From contig CAYYJQ010000018.1 of the NCBI GenBank assembly GCA_964472295.1, positions 1 through 41,503 of the forward strand: a stretch of DNA of 41,503 nt, given 5' to 3'. The translations under genes were made by a program, and so were the position numbers. Shown here one piece after another: positions 24,555-33,144 of this stretch; the stretch's first letter is position 1, and each line of letters begins with the position of its first letter. The notes under the pieces were generated by a model. It worked only from the letters and a program-made list of their open reading frames with translations. It searched no databases and was not told the origin of the DNA. The stretch comes from JAJRZX01 sp964472295. GTDB taxonomy: Bacteria; Desulfobacterota; GWC2-55-46; JADFVP01.

Positions 24555-25916
24555 GTGACGCGAAAGGTCCTATTCTTCCCCCTTATTCTTATGGGGCTTA
24601 TCTCTCCCCCCCTATTCCCCTCATCCTCTGCCGGCGGTCCAATCTTCCCTGAACAGGCCCTTCAAGAACAGGCCCTTCAGGAGCCACGGAGGGAAAAAAA
24701 GATTATCCCCATCTTTGTCAAGAACCCCGGCAAGAAGATGAACCAGGTATTCACGCTGGACCTCCACGACGGGCTCAACGCCGATGAGGCGGGAATGCTC
24801 GCGGCCATCACAAACCCCCGCGCCATGAAGACAAGAGAGGAAAAAGGGCTCAAGATACCGCAGCTCATGGAGTCAGGCGTGCTGGCGCCAGTGGTCCTCA
24901 AAAAGGCCGGGAAGGAAAAAGATGGGGAGGGGCCCGAGCCGTGGCTCCCCGCAAAGCGGCTCAAGGCCCTTGAAGAGGTTGCGGACAAGGCCACGGCCTC
25001 GGCCTCCCCGCAGGAGATAGAGGTCGAGTCTGCCTGGCTCGAGTGGCAGGCCTTCGAGGCCGCAAGGCTCTATCTTTACAGAAGGATGAACAGCCGGAGG
25101 ATAATCAATGTCCTGAGGCAGATAAAAAAGACCTACAAGGACATATACAAGACCAGTTCAAGGGATGAATACAGAAAGATGTACGGGGAGAAACGGGCCA
25201 TCTCACGGACAGGATTCAAGAAGATGGAGCGCTCGATCAAGAGAGAGAAGAAGGCGCTCAGCGCCGCGAGGGTAGGACTTGACCACGCGCTGGACCTGCC
25301 CACCTACCTTGAACTGCCTCTCCAGAACGACATGAGGTTCAACCTGCCCCGCAGGCGTCCCACTGCCGCCGAACTCATCAACGGCCTTCCGAACCACCGC
25401 ATTGACTTTATGGCCCTTCAACGGGGCATAATGGACAAGGACCCCGAGCGCATGGGATATATATTCTCCAAGTTCGAGGCAATTAGCGTATTCATGGAAA
25501 AACAGAAAAAGGCCCAGTGGCTAGATGCCACGAGGCTCGGCGTTGATATGGACTTCCCCTTCCTCTCCGGCACAATTGATAACGCGCCGCTTGAGGCCTC
25601 TGACGGAAAGGTCCTCTTCACTGAATACAACAAGCGTTTGAAAAACGCCAAGATGGACATTGCCCGCCTTGTTCAGGGCATGGGGTTTTTAGAGGACGAA
25701 CTCGCCAAGGTAGACCTCATACTCCCGTCTCTCTCAGCCGCGGCCAAGAAGGCGGCGCGGGGCAAGGATGCTGTCCTTGCCCTTGAGAAAAAAAAGACCC
25801 TCCTTGCCGTGAGGCTCCTTCACCTGAGACTCATGAGAAAACTCATGGACACCACCATGGCCCTTGAGATAACCTCGGGACAAAAGATAGCCGAAGACAC
25901 CCCTTCCGCCAGATAG
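24555..25916 (+). CDS. Exported helical protein, probably a divergent TolC-family outer-membrane protein
   Basis: The 453-residue protein starts at GTG with GGAGG nine bases upstream and has a signal-like N-terminus (VLFFPLILMGLISPPLFP). Two long helical blocks follow (about 155-240 and 345-440). The sequence between them (LELPLQNDMRFNLPRRRPTA then AELINGLPNHRIDFMALQRG) and the second half (LGVDMDFPFLSG, LFTEYNKRLKNAKMDIARLV, ending MALEITSG) follow the layout of TolC/OEP repeats. The N-terminal third, with KKIIPIFVKNPGKKMNQVFT, is not recognised. No periplasmic adaptor or inner-membrane pump is nearby, so it is an orphan. It follows glgP on the same strand but behind a terminator. Family assignment is tentative. 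Confidence 0.65.
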   Translation: MTRKVLFFPLILMGLISPPLFPSSSAGGPIFPEQALQEQALQEPRREKKIIPIFVKNPGKKMNQVFTLDLHDGLNADEAGMLAAITNPRAMKTREEKGLKIPQLMESGVLAPVVLKKAGKEKDGEGPEPWLPAKRLKALEEVADKATASASPQEIEVESAWLEWQAFEAARLYLYRRMNSRRIINVLRQIKKTYKDIYKTSSRDEYRKMYGEKRAISRTGFKKMERSIKREKKALSAARVGLDHALDLPTYLELPLQNDMRFNLPRRRPTAAELINGLPNHRIDFMALQRGIMDKDPERMGYIFSKFEAISVFMEKQKKAQWLDATRLGVDMDFPFLSGTIDNAPLEASDGKVLFTEYNKRLKNAKMDIARLVQGMGFLEDELAKVDLILPSLSAAAKKAARGKDAVLALEKKKTLLAVRLLHLRLMRKLMDTTMALEITSGQKIAEDTPSAR

Positions 25917-26068
25917 GCCCGCTCCGGGCCAGCCAAGACGCTGAGAGGCAGACCCCTGCAGATGGGATTTTCACTGCGCATGAATCTGACGCCTTTGTGA
26001 TAACTACCATTGGGGGGCTAACTCTCAGTGGTGAATCGAGGAGAGGTTTCCTTAAAGAGATGCGGGCC

Positions 26069-27112
26069 TCAATCCCCTTCCAAGGAATGGTCAGGCTTCT
26101 GAAGTTCCCGAAGGAGCAGGGCCCCCCCGATGAAGACATTTACGTAAAGCGTGCAGAACCTCCAGAGCACGGTATAGACAGGCGCGAGAGAAGGCGCCAC
26201 AAGGGGCGCCATGAGCACAAGAGAACTCATCTCGGCAAGACCAGAGCCTCCGGGCGTGGGGCTGAAGTATGTAATAAGCGTAATGAGGAGTTGTATGTAC
26301 ATGACAACAATAACATTTACCTCCATGCCGAGGCCCCTCAGCACAAAATAGGGGATAATGAAACGTAGCGCGAAAAAGAGGCATGTAAAGAAAAACCCGA
26401 GAAACATGGAGGTCTTGCCGTGCCTGTACATGAACATGGAGGCCTGACTGTAGTTGAGCATGCCCTCGCATATGCGCGTCACCCTGTGTTCTATCTTGCC
26501 CTGACTGTCCTTGATACGCCCGGACTGCTTGAGACGGTAAAAGATGAAGAGTATGACCCTGTTAACGCTGTTCGTAAAGAATATGGAGACAAGGAAAAAG
26601 AGGGTGGCAAGGCCCATCATGATTACTGCGGTCTTTATCATTATGGAAAATAGATAACCCATGTCCTGGGGCTTGAGGAAGTAGAGTAGCAGGAGCGCAA
26701 AGGTGAGAAAGAAGAGGGTGCAGACAAAGGTCATTATCGTGCCTGCCGTGGCCTCTGAGATGGGTATGTCGTCGCGCGTGACAAAGTATATCTCGGCGAT
26801 GCCCCCGCCTGTCTGCGAGGGTGTGGCGGCGCCGAGGAATATATTGCTGTACGAGGCCTTTACCGCTGACTTGTAGGTTATGTTCCTGTTAATTACCTTC
26901 ATGATGTAATAAGTTCTAAGCCCTCCAAGGGGTCCCTCAACCCAGGAAGCGGCTACAGCGATAAAGAGCATGACGTAGTTCAGGCTATGGGGGACGATGT
27001 GGACCGTGCCCCGGATGTCCTTGAAGTAAGGGTAAATAAATATCCCTATCTGCGTAAGAAGGGATATGGCGACAAATATGCGAATGCCAAGGACTATTTT
27101 TTTTCTGTTCAT
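26069..27112 (-). CDS. YbhN/UPF0104 family inner-membrane protein (lysylphosphatidylglycerol-synthase TM-like)
   Basis: The 347-residue protein has about eight membrane spans and the family signatures ASWVEGPLGGLRTYYIMK, ATPSQTGGGIAEIY and FSPTPGGSGLAEMSSL. These Gly/Pro-rich PTPGGxG loops mark the transmembrane domain shared with MprF flippase modules. Homologues move or modify lipids, including glycolipid intermediates; the substrate is not predictable here. It starts nine bases after the NAD+ synthase stop, so the two are probably one transcript. The 152 bp downstream (25917-26068) separate it from the convergent TolC-like gene and show no clear terminator. Confidence 0.88.
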   Translation of the reverse strand: MNRKKIVLGIRIFVAISLLTQIGIFIYPYFKDIRGTVHIVPHSLNYVMLFIAVAASWVEGPLGGLRTYYIMKVINRNITYKSAVKASYSNIFLGAATPSQTGGGIAEIYFVTRDDIPISEATAGTIMTFVCTLFFLTFALLLLYFLKPQDMGYLFSIMIKTAVIMMGLATLFFLVSIFFTNSVNRVILFIFYRLKQSGRIKDSQGKIEHRVTRICEGMLNYSQASMFMYRHGKTSMFLGFFFTCLFFALRFIIPYFVLRGLGMEVNVIVVMYIQLLITLITYFSPTPGGSGLAEMSSLVLMAPLVAPSLAPVYTVLWRFCTLYVNVFIGGALLLRELQKPDHSLEGD

Positions 27113-27121
27113 GCTTTACGC

Positions 27122-28858
27122 TTACCTTGAGCCCGCCTTGTAGCAATTAGTAATGGGCATGCGCCTGTCCCTTCCAAAGGCCTTTGGCGTTATCTTTATG
27201 CCAGGGGCGGCCTGACGCCGCTTGTACTCGCTCCTGTCCACCATCTCGATGACCCTTGAGACGAGGTCCTGTGAAAAACCCATTTTCACTATCTCGGCCC
27301 TGGACCTATCCTGCTCCACATATGCCTTCAGTATGCTATCGAGTTCTTCATAGGGCGGAAGCGTGTCCTCGTCGCGCTGGTCCTCTCTAAGTTCGGCGCT
27401 CGGGGGCCTCTCGATGATGCCCCGTGGTATAGGGCCACCCTGGCCCCGGACCTCGTTTATCCATTTTGAGAGCTCATACACAAGGGTCTTTGGCACGTCC
27501 TTTATAATGGCGAACCCTCCGGACATGTCTCCGTAAAGGGTGGCGTAACCAACGCTCATCTCGCTCTTGTTACCCGTTGTAAGGACGAGCCAGCCAAACT
27601 TGTTGCTAAGCGCCATGATAATATTACCGCGTATCCTGGCCTGAAGGTTCTCCTCTGTGACATCTTCTTCCCTGCCCTTAAAAAAGGGCGATAGCCCGCT
27701 TAGATACAGGTCGAAGACATCATCAATGGGTATGGTGAGCATCTCTATGCCGAGGTTTTCGGCAAGGGCCGCGGCATCGTCCCTGCTCTCATTCGATGTA
27801 TAACGCGAGGGCATAAAGAGGCATGTTATGTTCTCCCTTCCAATGGCCTCCTCGGCAATAACGGCCACAAGGGCGGAATCAATGCCCCCGCTAAGGGCTA
27901 TGACCACGTGGGAAAAGCCGTTCTTACGTGCGTAGTCCCCTGTGCCGAGCACAAGGGCACGGTATACCTCTTCGCTCCGCGAGAGGGCGCATGGGGCGCC
28001 GGGGGCCCGCTCAGCGAGGGGCGGCTTATTCGGGCCGTCCATGGAGGGTAGCGCGATGGTGCGCACCCCCTTATCCCCCTTACCCCCGCTGGGGCGCCTT
28101 CTTTCCACGGCGCCTGACAAGGGGCAATCAAGGTCGTGAACAAGAAGGTCCTCCAAAAAGGCCTTTGCCCGCGCCCGGACCGCTCCGTCTCTTCCCATGA
28201 TAAGACCCCTGCCGTCAAAAACGAGTTCATCCTGACCACCGACCATGTTGTTGTAGATAATATCCACGTTATTTTCCATGGCCCGCTCCCGGAGCATGTC
28301 CTCTCGTATGGCGGCCTTGTCCATGTGATAGGGTGAGGCGTTTATATTGACTATCACGCTTGCGCCGCACCTGGCCTGGACACGGGCCGGCCCCTCGGGC
28401 GTCCATATATCCTCGCAGACTCCGAGGCCAAAGGTCACACCCTTCAGGGTAAAGTTAAGTGGCACCTCTCCGGCGTCAAAGTACCTCTTCTCATCAAAGA
28501 CGCCGTAATTGGGGAGAAACATCTTGTGGTACACCCCCATTACCTTGCCCCCGTGAACAAGTGCCGCGGCGTTCCTTATGGACCCTCTGGCGCGGTCGAC
28601 AAAACCCAGCACAGCGGTTATGCCCCTTATCTCACTGGCTATCCCGCGAAGGACCTTGAGATTATCATCGATGAAGGCTGGTTTGAGAAGGAGGTCTTCT
28701 GGCGGGTATCCCGTGACCACGAGCTCTGGGAAGACGACAAGGTCAGCGGAGGCCTCAAGGGCCTTTTTCACATAAGCGCGCACAAGTGCGGCATTGCCCG
28801 AGAGGTCCCCCAGAGTGGGATTGACCTGCGCCATGGCGATTCTGATAGTTGTAGACAT
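27122..28858 (-). CDS. nadE: Glutamine-dependent NAD+ synthase
   Basis: The 578-residue two-domain enzyme has an N-terminal nitrilase-type glutaminase with catalytic Glu45 (FPELVVTGYPPEDLL), Lys112 (YHKMFLPNYGVFDE) and Cys148 (FGLGVCEDIWTPEGP). The C-terminal ATP-pyrophosphatase synthase domain has the P-loop ALSGGIDSALVAVIAEE (SGGIDS 323-328) and MPSRYTSNES, TGNKSEMSVGYATLYGDM and KITPKAFGRDRRMPI. It converts deamido-NAD+ to NAD+ with ATP, taking ammonia from glutamine. The interdomain linker (about 250-292) is Pro/Gly/Arg-rich and low in complexity. It is the first gene of a pair with the YbhN-like protein. No good ribosome site is visible before the ATG. Confidence 0.96.
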   Translation of the reverse strand: MSTTIRIAMAQVNPTLGDLSGNAALVRAYVKKALEASADLVVFPELVVTGYPPEDLLLKPAFIDDNLKVLRGIASEIRGITAVLGFVDRARGSIRNAAALVHGGKVMGVYHKMFLPNYGVFDEKRYFDAGEVPLNFTLKGVTFGLGVCEDIWTPEGPARVQARCGASVIVNINASPYHMDKAAIREDMLRERAMENNVDIIYNNMVGGQDELVFDGRGLIMGRDGAVRARAKAFLEDLLVHDLDCPLSGAVERRRPSGGKGDKGVRTIALPSMDGPNKPPLAERAPGAPCALSRSEEVYRALVLGTGDYARKNGFSHVVIALSGGIDSALVAVIAEEAIGRENITCLFMPSRYTSNESRDDAAALAENLGIEMLTIPIDDVFDLYLSGLSPFFKGREEDVTEENLQARIRGNIIMALSNKFGWLVLTTGNKSEMSVGYATLYGDMSGGFAIIKDVPKTLVYELSKWINEVRGQGGPIPRGIIERPPSAELREDQRDEDTLPPYEELDSILKAYVEQDRSRAEIVKMGFSQDLVSRVIEMVDRSEYKRRQAAPGIKITPKAFGRDRRMPITNCYKAGSR

Positions 28859-29641
28859 GGGAAGAGATTAACAGAAAGGGGTATTTTTTGTAAAGAAGAG
28901 AAAAGGATGCATAAGGAGAGAAGAGCGGGAAGAAAGACGAGAACTGGTGACCTGTAGCAGACATGAGGGTCAGGAAAAGGCTGTGAAGGCACGGGAGACA
29001 GGGCACCCCTTGCCCCAAGGTCAGGAATTAAAGACAAGAAACGCCTCTTCCCTTAGAGGACTCCATTCTTTCGAGCGCCCGCGAGCCCCCTTGCCCCCTT
29101 CATTGGGCACCCCTCTTGAACCTATCCCGGGCCACCTCCACCCCTTCATTGGGCACGCCCCCCTTGGACCCATCTTAGGCCCCATCTCCCCCTGCTCAGG
29201 CACCCCTTTTCCACTTCCGGCACCTTGCTTGCTCCGGCAGTAGCGGACCCTGGCCATGGATTTCTCGTCAGCCCACTGCTCCACCCCGCCAGCACGCAAT
29301 TACGTACGTTTTGCCCCTCGCGCACTTCCGGCCTCCCCCGTATGCCCTGCCCCCCTCGTGCGCTCCGCCCCCTTCCCCGCATCCCCCCCCCTCTTTCGGA
29401 AAACCCGCTATGGCTTGATTATTTGATTGTTTGTTGAAGAAGACTTTTTATAGCACAAGCCGTGATAGTTGTCAATACCCCCAAAAGAGGGAAAACTAAA
29501 AAAAATAAGTAAGTTCTGCAAAGAAATTAACGCCTGCGGCCTATGCCTGCAGGCAAGACTCGCAGGCAGGGTGGAAGAGGGCGAAGGCCTCCGTACCGCC
29601 AGGTTAAGCCACGGAGAGCATTTCAATTTTTTCCGAGGTCT
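28859..29641. other. Gene-free 783-bp stretch, strongly pyrimidine-rich
   Basis: Between gcvPB and the NAD+ synthase gene the plus strand is rich in C and T from about 29040 to 29400. Several open frames exist on both strands, but they only reflect the skewed composition (Pro/Leu-rich or Gly/Arg-rich) and lack ribosome sites. An imperfect tandem repeat (29096-29210) is listed separately. Near 29588-29615 CTCCGT/ACGGAG can form a weak hairpin after gcvPB. No tRNA or CRISPR is present. Confidence 0.5.
29096..29210. repeat. Imperfect tandem repeat of about 47 bp
   Basis: CCCCTTCATTGGGCAC occurs at 29096-29110 (first base slightly different context) and 29141-29156. The sequences after each copy also match (CCC..TTG.ACC.ATC...GGCC), and a degraded third unit begins at CTCAGGCACCCC. 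Two and a half units are visible. Confidence 0.55.
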
Positions 29642-31153
29642 TCAGGCGCAGCCGCCGTGCCCACCGGGACGCCAGCGAAGGCAGGGCTTTCTCGCGGCCC
29701 GGGCCTCGTCAACCCTGCCGACTATGGTGTTATGGGGCGCGTTTTTTATTACCTCCGGGCTTGTGCGGGCCTCGCCTGCAATGGTCTTCATGGTCTCTAT
29801 AAAGGCGTCCAGCGTCTCGATGGACTCTGTCTCCGTGGGCTCTATCATCATGGCGCCATGGACGACCATTGGAAAGTATATGGTAGGCGGGTGGTAGCCA
29901 TAGTCCATGAGGCGCTTGGCCATGTCAAGGGTGGTGATGCCGGATTCTGACTGGACCTTGTCGGAGAAGACGCACTCGTGCATAGATGGCACGTGGTCAA
30001 AGGGCAGGTCAAAGTCGTCCTTCAGCCTTACCCTTATGTAATTGGCGTTAAGTATGGCAGACTCGCTTACCCTGCGGAGCCCCTCGGGGCCAAGCCGCCT
30101 GATGTAGCAATAAGCGCGGACCATTACGGCAAAGTTACCGTAAAAGGCGTTGAGCCTGCCGATGGAGAGGGGGCGGTCTGAGTCAAGAGAGAAATTTTCG
30201 CCATGTTTCACGACGCGCGGCACCGGGAGGAAGGGTTCAAGGGCCTTTTTCACGGCCACAGGGCCGCTCCCCGGACCTCCGCCTCCGTGTGGAGTGGAGA
30301 AGGTCTTGTGAAGGTTTATATGCACCACGTCAACACCCATGTCGCCAAGGCGCGCTATACCCATGAGGGCGTTGAGGTTGGCTCCGTCGCAGTACATGAG
30401 GCCACCTCGGGCATGGACCGCGTCGGCAATCTCTTTTATATTGGTCTCAAAGAGACCGAGGGTATTTGGGTTTGTGAGCATGATGACGGCTACGTCGTCG
30501 TTGAGGACCTTTTCCACGGCCTCGAGTGTAAGGATTCCTTCCTTTCCCACCTTGACTGGCGTAACGTCAAAGCCCGCAAGACGGGCGCTTGCCGGGTTTG
30601 TGCCATGGGCGGTATCAGGAATGATGACCCTTTTCTTGTCTTCCTCGCCCCGGCTCCTGAAGTAGGCGGCAATGGAGAGGAGCCCGCAGAGTTCTCCCTG
30701 CGCTCCGGCGGCGGGCTGAAGCGTAATGGCGTCCATGCCCGTAATTTCCACAAGGTCTTCCTGGAGATCAAACATTAGCCCAAGGGCCCCCTGCGAGAGG
30801 TCCTGGTCCGCGAGAGGGTGAAGCCTTGAAAAGCCGGGAAGGCGGGAGAGTGACTCGTTAATGCGCGGGTTATACTTCATGGTGCAGGAGCCAAGGGGAT
30901 AAAAGCCCGTATCCACGCCGAAGTTCCATTGCGAGAGACGCGTAAAGTGGCGGATAACGTCTATCTCGGCAACGTCAGGCAGGCCCTCCATCCCGTCGTC
31001 AGAGGGGCGAAGGAGGCCCGCGGGTATTATTGATTCAGGGTCCACACCGGGCACATCGCCACTGGAGGGCATGACGCCCCTTCTTGCCTCGGAGGACCTC
31101 TCGAAGATAAGGGGCTCTTTTATCTTCAGTCCCATGGATGCTCTTTCTTTCAT
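29642..31153 (-). CDS. gcvPB: Glycine dehydrogenase (decarboxylating) subunit 2
   Basis: The 503-residue protein is the PLP-bearing half of the split P-protein. SQWNFGVDTGFYPLGSCTMK and YNPRINE lie near the N-terminus; PDTAHGTNPASARLAGFDV and YCDGANLNALMGIARLGDMG follow. The PLP lysine is Lys283 in INLHKTFSTPHGGGGPGSGP. With GcvPA it decarboxylates glycine and passes the aminomethyl group to lipoyl-GcvH. It is the last gene of the gcv operon but is separated from gcvPA by 178 bp containing a dispersed repeat. Two ATGs (31153 and 31135) are possible starts; neither has a strong ribosome site. The C-terminal end (RKPCLRWRPGGHGGCA) looks unlike the conserved core. Confidence 0.96.
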   Translation of the reverse strand: MKERASMGLKIKEPLIFERSSEARRGVMPSSGDVPGVDPESIIPAGLLRPSDDGMEGLPDVAEIDVIRHFTRLSQWNFGVDTGFYPLGSCTMKYNPRINESLSRLPGFSRLHPLADQDLSQGALGLMFDLQEDLVEITGMDAITLQPAAGAQGELCGLLSIAAYFRSRGEEDKKRVIIPDTAHGTNPASARLAGFDVTPVKVGKEGILTLEAVEKVLNDDVAVIMLTNPNTLGLFETNIKEIADAVHARGGLMYCDGANLNALMGIARLGDMGVDVVHINLHKTFSTPHGGGGPGSGPVAVKKALEPFLPVPRVVKHGENFSLDSDRPLSIGRLNAFYGNFAVMVRAYCYIRRLGPEGLRRVSESAILNANYIRVRLKDDFDLPFDHVPSMHECVFSDKVQSESGITTLDMAKRLMDYGYHPPTIYFPMVVHGAMMIEPTETESIETLDAFIETMKTIAGEARTSPEVIKNAPHNTIVGRVDEARAARKPCLRWRPGGHGGCA

Positions 31154-31197
31154 CTGGCCAGGTTTTCCTTTTTTATTCTGGCGGGTGGTGCCGGGCT

Positions 31198-31265
31198 ATT
31201 TGATGGGTTACGCTTCGCTCCACCCATCCTGCAAGGTTTTTTTCTTTTGGTGGGCAGTGCCCACC
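31198..31265. repeat. Dispersed intergenic element inside the gcv operon
   Basis: ATTTGATGGGTTACGCTTCG then CTCCACCCATCCTGC is followed by a perfect inverted repeat, GGTGGGCA-G-TGCCCACC (31249-31265). The left part recurs, shortened, at 34331-34365. ATGGGT and ACCCAT can pair across the TTACGCTTCGCTCC loop. It lies between gcvPA and gcvPB. Confidence 0.6.
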
Positions 31266-31331
31266 CTACCCATCTTCAAAAAGCCAAACGTAAGAAAATC
31301 TTCTCTTCTTTTATTCTTTCCTCTTTTCTTC

Positions 31332-32687
31332 TCAGTCCTTCAGCGTCTCTTCAAGGGCCTTTGCAAAGTTCTCCATATCGTCTTTTGAGTTCATCTCCGT
31401 TGCGCAGAGAAGTATTACGTCATCGAGGCCTTTGTACCAGCGCGAGAGAAGGGCGCCACCCATGAAACCCTTTTCCCTGAGAACTGAGAGGGGCCTCTCC
31501 GCCGGGGCCGGGAGTCTTACGGCGAACTCGTTAAAGGTCGGCGCGCTGAAGGCCGCGGTCACGCCGGGTATTGAGCAGAGTTTATTCTTAAGGTACTGGG
31601 CGCGGGAGAGGTTTATACGCGCCAGTTCCGCAAGGCCTGTCCTGCCGAGGCTCACAAGGTAAATGGCGGCAATAAGGGCGGCAAGGCCCTGGTTGGTGCA
31701 GATGTTGGAAGTTGCCCGCTCTCTACGAATGTGCTGTTCACGTGTGGCGAATGTGAGGCAAAAGGCGCTCCGGCCATCATGGTCAAGGCTCTTGCCAACG
31801 ACCCTGCCCGGCATCTGGCGGAGGAATTTTTCCCTTATGGCCATAAAGCCCACATAGGGGCCGCCGTAGTTGAGGGAGTTTCCGAAGGACTGCGCATCTC
31901 CTACGACTATATCGGCCCCAAGGCGTCCCGGTGGGTTGAGAAGCGCAAGGGAGAGGGGCTCGGCCACTGCCACCACAAGGAGCGCGCCCTTTTCGTGGGC
32001 AATGCCGGCAATATCCGCAAGGTCCTCGATTGACCCGAAGAAGTTGGGACTCTGGACGATAACGCAGGCCGTCTCTTCGGTAAGGGCCTCTTTAATTGCC
32101 TCAAGGGGCGTGCGTCCCGAATCGGGAGAGAAGGGGACCTCTTTAATATCTTCTGAGAAGGCCTGCATGTACGTTGCCGTGGTCTCACGGTACGCCGGGT
32201 GCAGGGCCCCTGAGAGGAGCACGCCCCTTCGGCGCGTAACGCGCCTTGCCATGAGCGCGGCCTCGGCCACGGCGGATGCCCCATCGTAGAGCGAGGCATT
32301 GGATATGTCCATGGCCGTAAGCTGTGAGATAAGCGTCTGGTACTCGAATACTGCCTGGAGGGTTCCCTGGCTTATCTCCGGCTGATAGGGTGTGTATGAT
32401 GTAAAGAACTCGGACCTTGAGACAAGGCTATCGACTGTTGCGGGAGTGTAGTGGTTATAGGCCCCTGCGCCGAGAAAACTCACCATGTCATCAACAGTGG
32501 TATTCATGGAGGCAAGGCCTCCGAGGTGTCTCGCGAGGTCCTGCTCGGTCATGGCGGGCTTTATCTCAAGGGCCCCCCTGAAGCGCAGTTCCCTGGGGAG
32601 GCCCTCAAGTAGGTCCTCGAACCTTTCAATGCCTGTTGTATTGAGTATCTTCTCTCTGTCTTTCTCTGTTAAAGGGACATAAGGCAC
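31332..32687 (-). CDS. gcvPA: Glycine dehydrogenase (decarboxylating) subunit 1
   Basis: The 451-residue protein begins at GTG (MPYVPLTEKDREKIL) with AGGA four bases upstream. AYNHYTPATVDSLVSRSEFF then TSYTPYQPEISQGTLQ and MDISNASLYDGASAVAEA are highly conserved in GcvPA. FCLTFATREQHIRRERATSN follows, with ICTNQGLAAL near residue 330. It lacks the PLP lysine, as expected for subunit 1. It forms the alpha2beta2 P-protein with GcvPB. Its start is six bases after the gcvH stop. Confidence 0.96.
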   Translation of the reverse strand: MPYVPLTEKDREKILNTTGIERFEDLLEGLPRELRFRGALEIKPAMTEQDLARHLGGLASMNTTVDDMVSFLGAGAYNHYTPATVDSLVSRSEFFTSYTPYQPEISQGTLQAVFEYQTLISQLTAMDISNASLYDGASAVAEAALMARRVTRRRGVLLSGALHPAYRETTATYMQAFSEDIKEVPFSPDSGRTPLEAIKEALTEETACVIVQSPNFFGSIEDLADIAGIAHEKGALLVVAVAEPLSLALLNPPGRLGADIVVGDAQSFGNSLNYGGPYVGFMAIREKFLRQMPGRVVGKSLDHDGRSAFCLTFATREQHIRRERATSNICTNQGLAALIAAIYLVSLGRTGLAELARINLSRAQYLKNKLCSIPGVTAAFSAPTFNEFAVRLPAPAERPLSVLREKGFMGGALLSRWYKGLDDVILLCATEMNSKDDMENFAKALEETLKD

Positions 32688-32693
32688 TTCTTC

Positions 32694-33080
32694 CTATTTC
32701 TCCTCTTCCACGTGTTTTTCATAGTCCTCGGGGCTGAGGAGTTCATCGAGTTCCTCGGGGCTCGCGGGCTCTATCCTTATCATCCATGCCTCACCATAGG
32801 GGTCTTCGTTAATGACCTCCGGGCTGTCCACAAGGGCGTCATTCACCTCGGTGACAGTGCCTGTAACCGGGGCGTAGAGGTCCGAGACTGCCTTTACGGA
32901 CTCCACAACTCCAAAGGGCTCGTCTTTTGTAACAGCGGCGCCCTCTTCAGGGAGTTCCACATAGACGACATCTCCGAGAGAATCCTGCGCATGGTCTGTA
33001 ATTCCCACAACCACGGTCTCTCCATCGAGCCTTACCCACTCGTGTTCGCTGGTATACTTGAGGTCCTTTGGAACGTCCAT
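32694..33080 (-). CDS. gcvH: Glycine cleavage system H protein
   Basis: The 128-residue lipoyl carrier contains KYTSEHEWVRLDG, GITDHAQDSLGDVVYVELPE and the lipoylation site VVESVKAVSDLYAPVTG with Lys63, then LVDSPEVINEDPYGEAWMI. It shuttles the aminomethyl arm between P, T and L proteins. AAGGAG lies eight bases before the ATG. It is 64 bases downstream of gcvT and tightly linked to gcvPA. Confidence 0.97.
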   Translation of the reverse strand: MDVPKDLKYTSEHEWVRLDGETVVVGITDHAQDSLGDVVYVELPEEGAAVTKDEPFGVVESVKAVSDLYAPVTGTVTEVNDALVDSPEVINEDPYGEAWMIRIEPASPEELDELLSPEDYEKHVEEEK

Positions 33081-33144
33081 ATCATTATCTCCTTTTTAAG
33101 TGTTAAATTAGGGGATTTATGCCTGTTTTTTTCGAAAATTCCTA

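Noticed and set aside
25917..26368. Open plus-strand frame continuing after the TolC-like gene in another frame, reading FVITTIGGLTLSGES
   Set aside because: It looks somewhat protein-like but runs into the convergent YbhN-like gene and has no start signal; a frameshift in the TolC-like gene is not needed to explain its normal-looking end.
28947..29437. Plus-strand Pro/Leu-rich frames in the gap before gcvPB
   Set aside because: They exist only because of the C/T skew and repeat; no ribosome site and no protein-like start.
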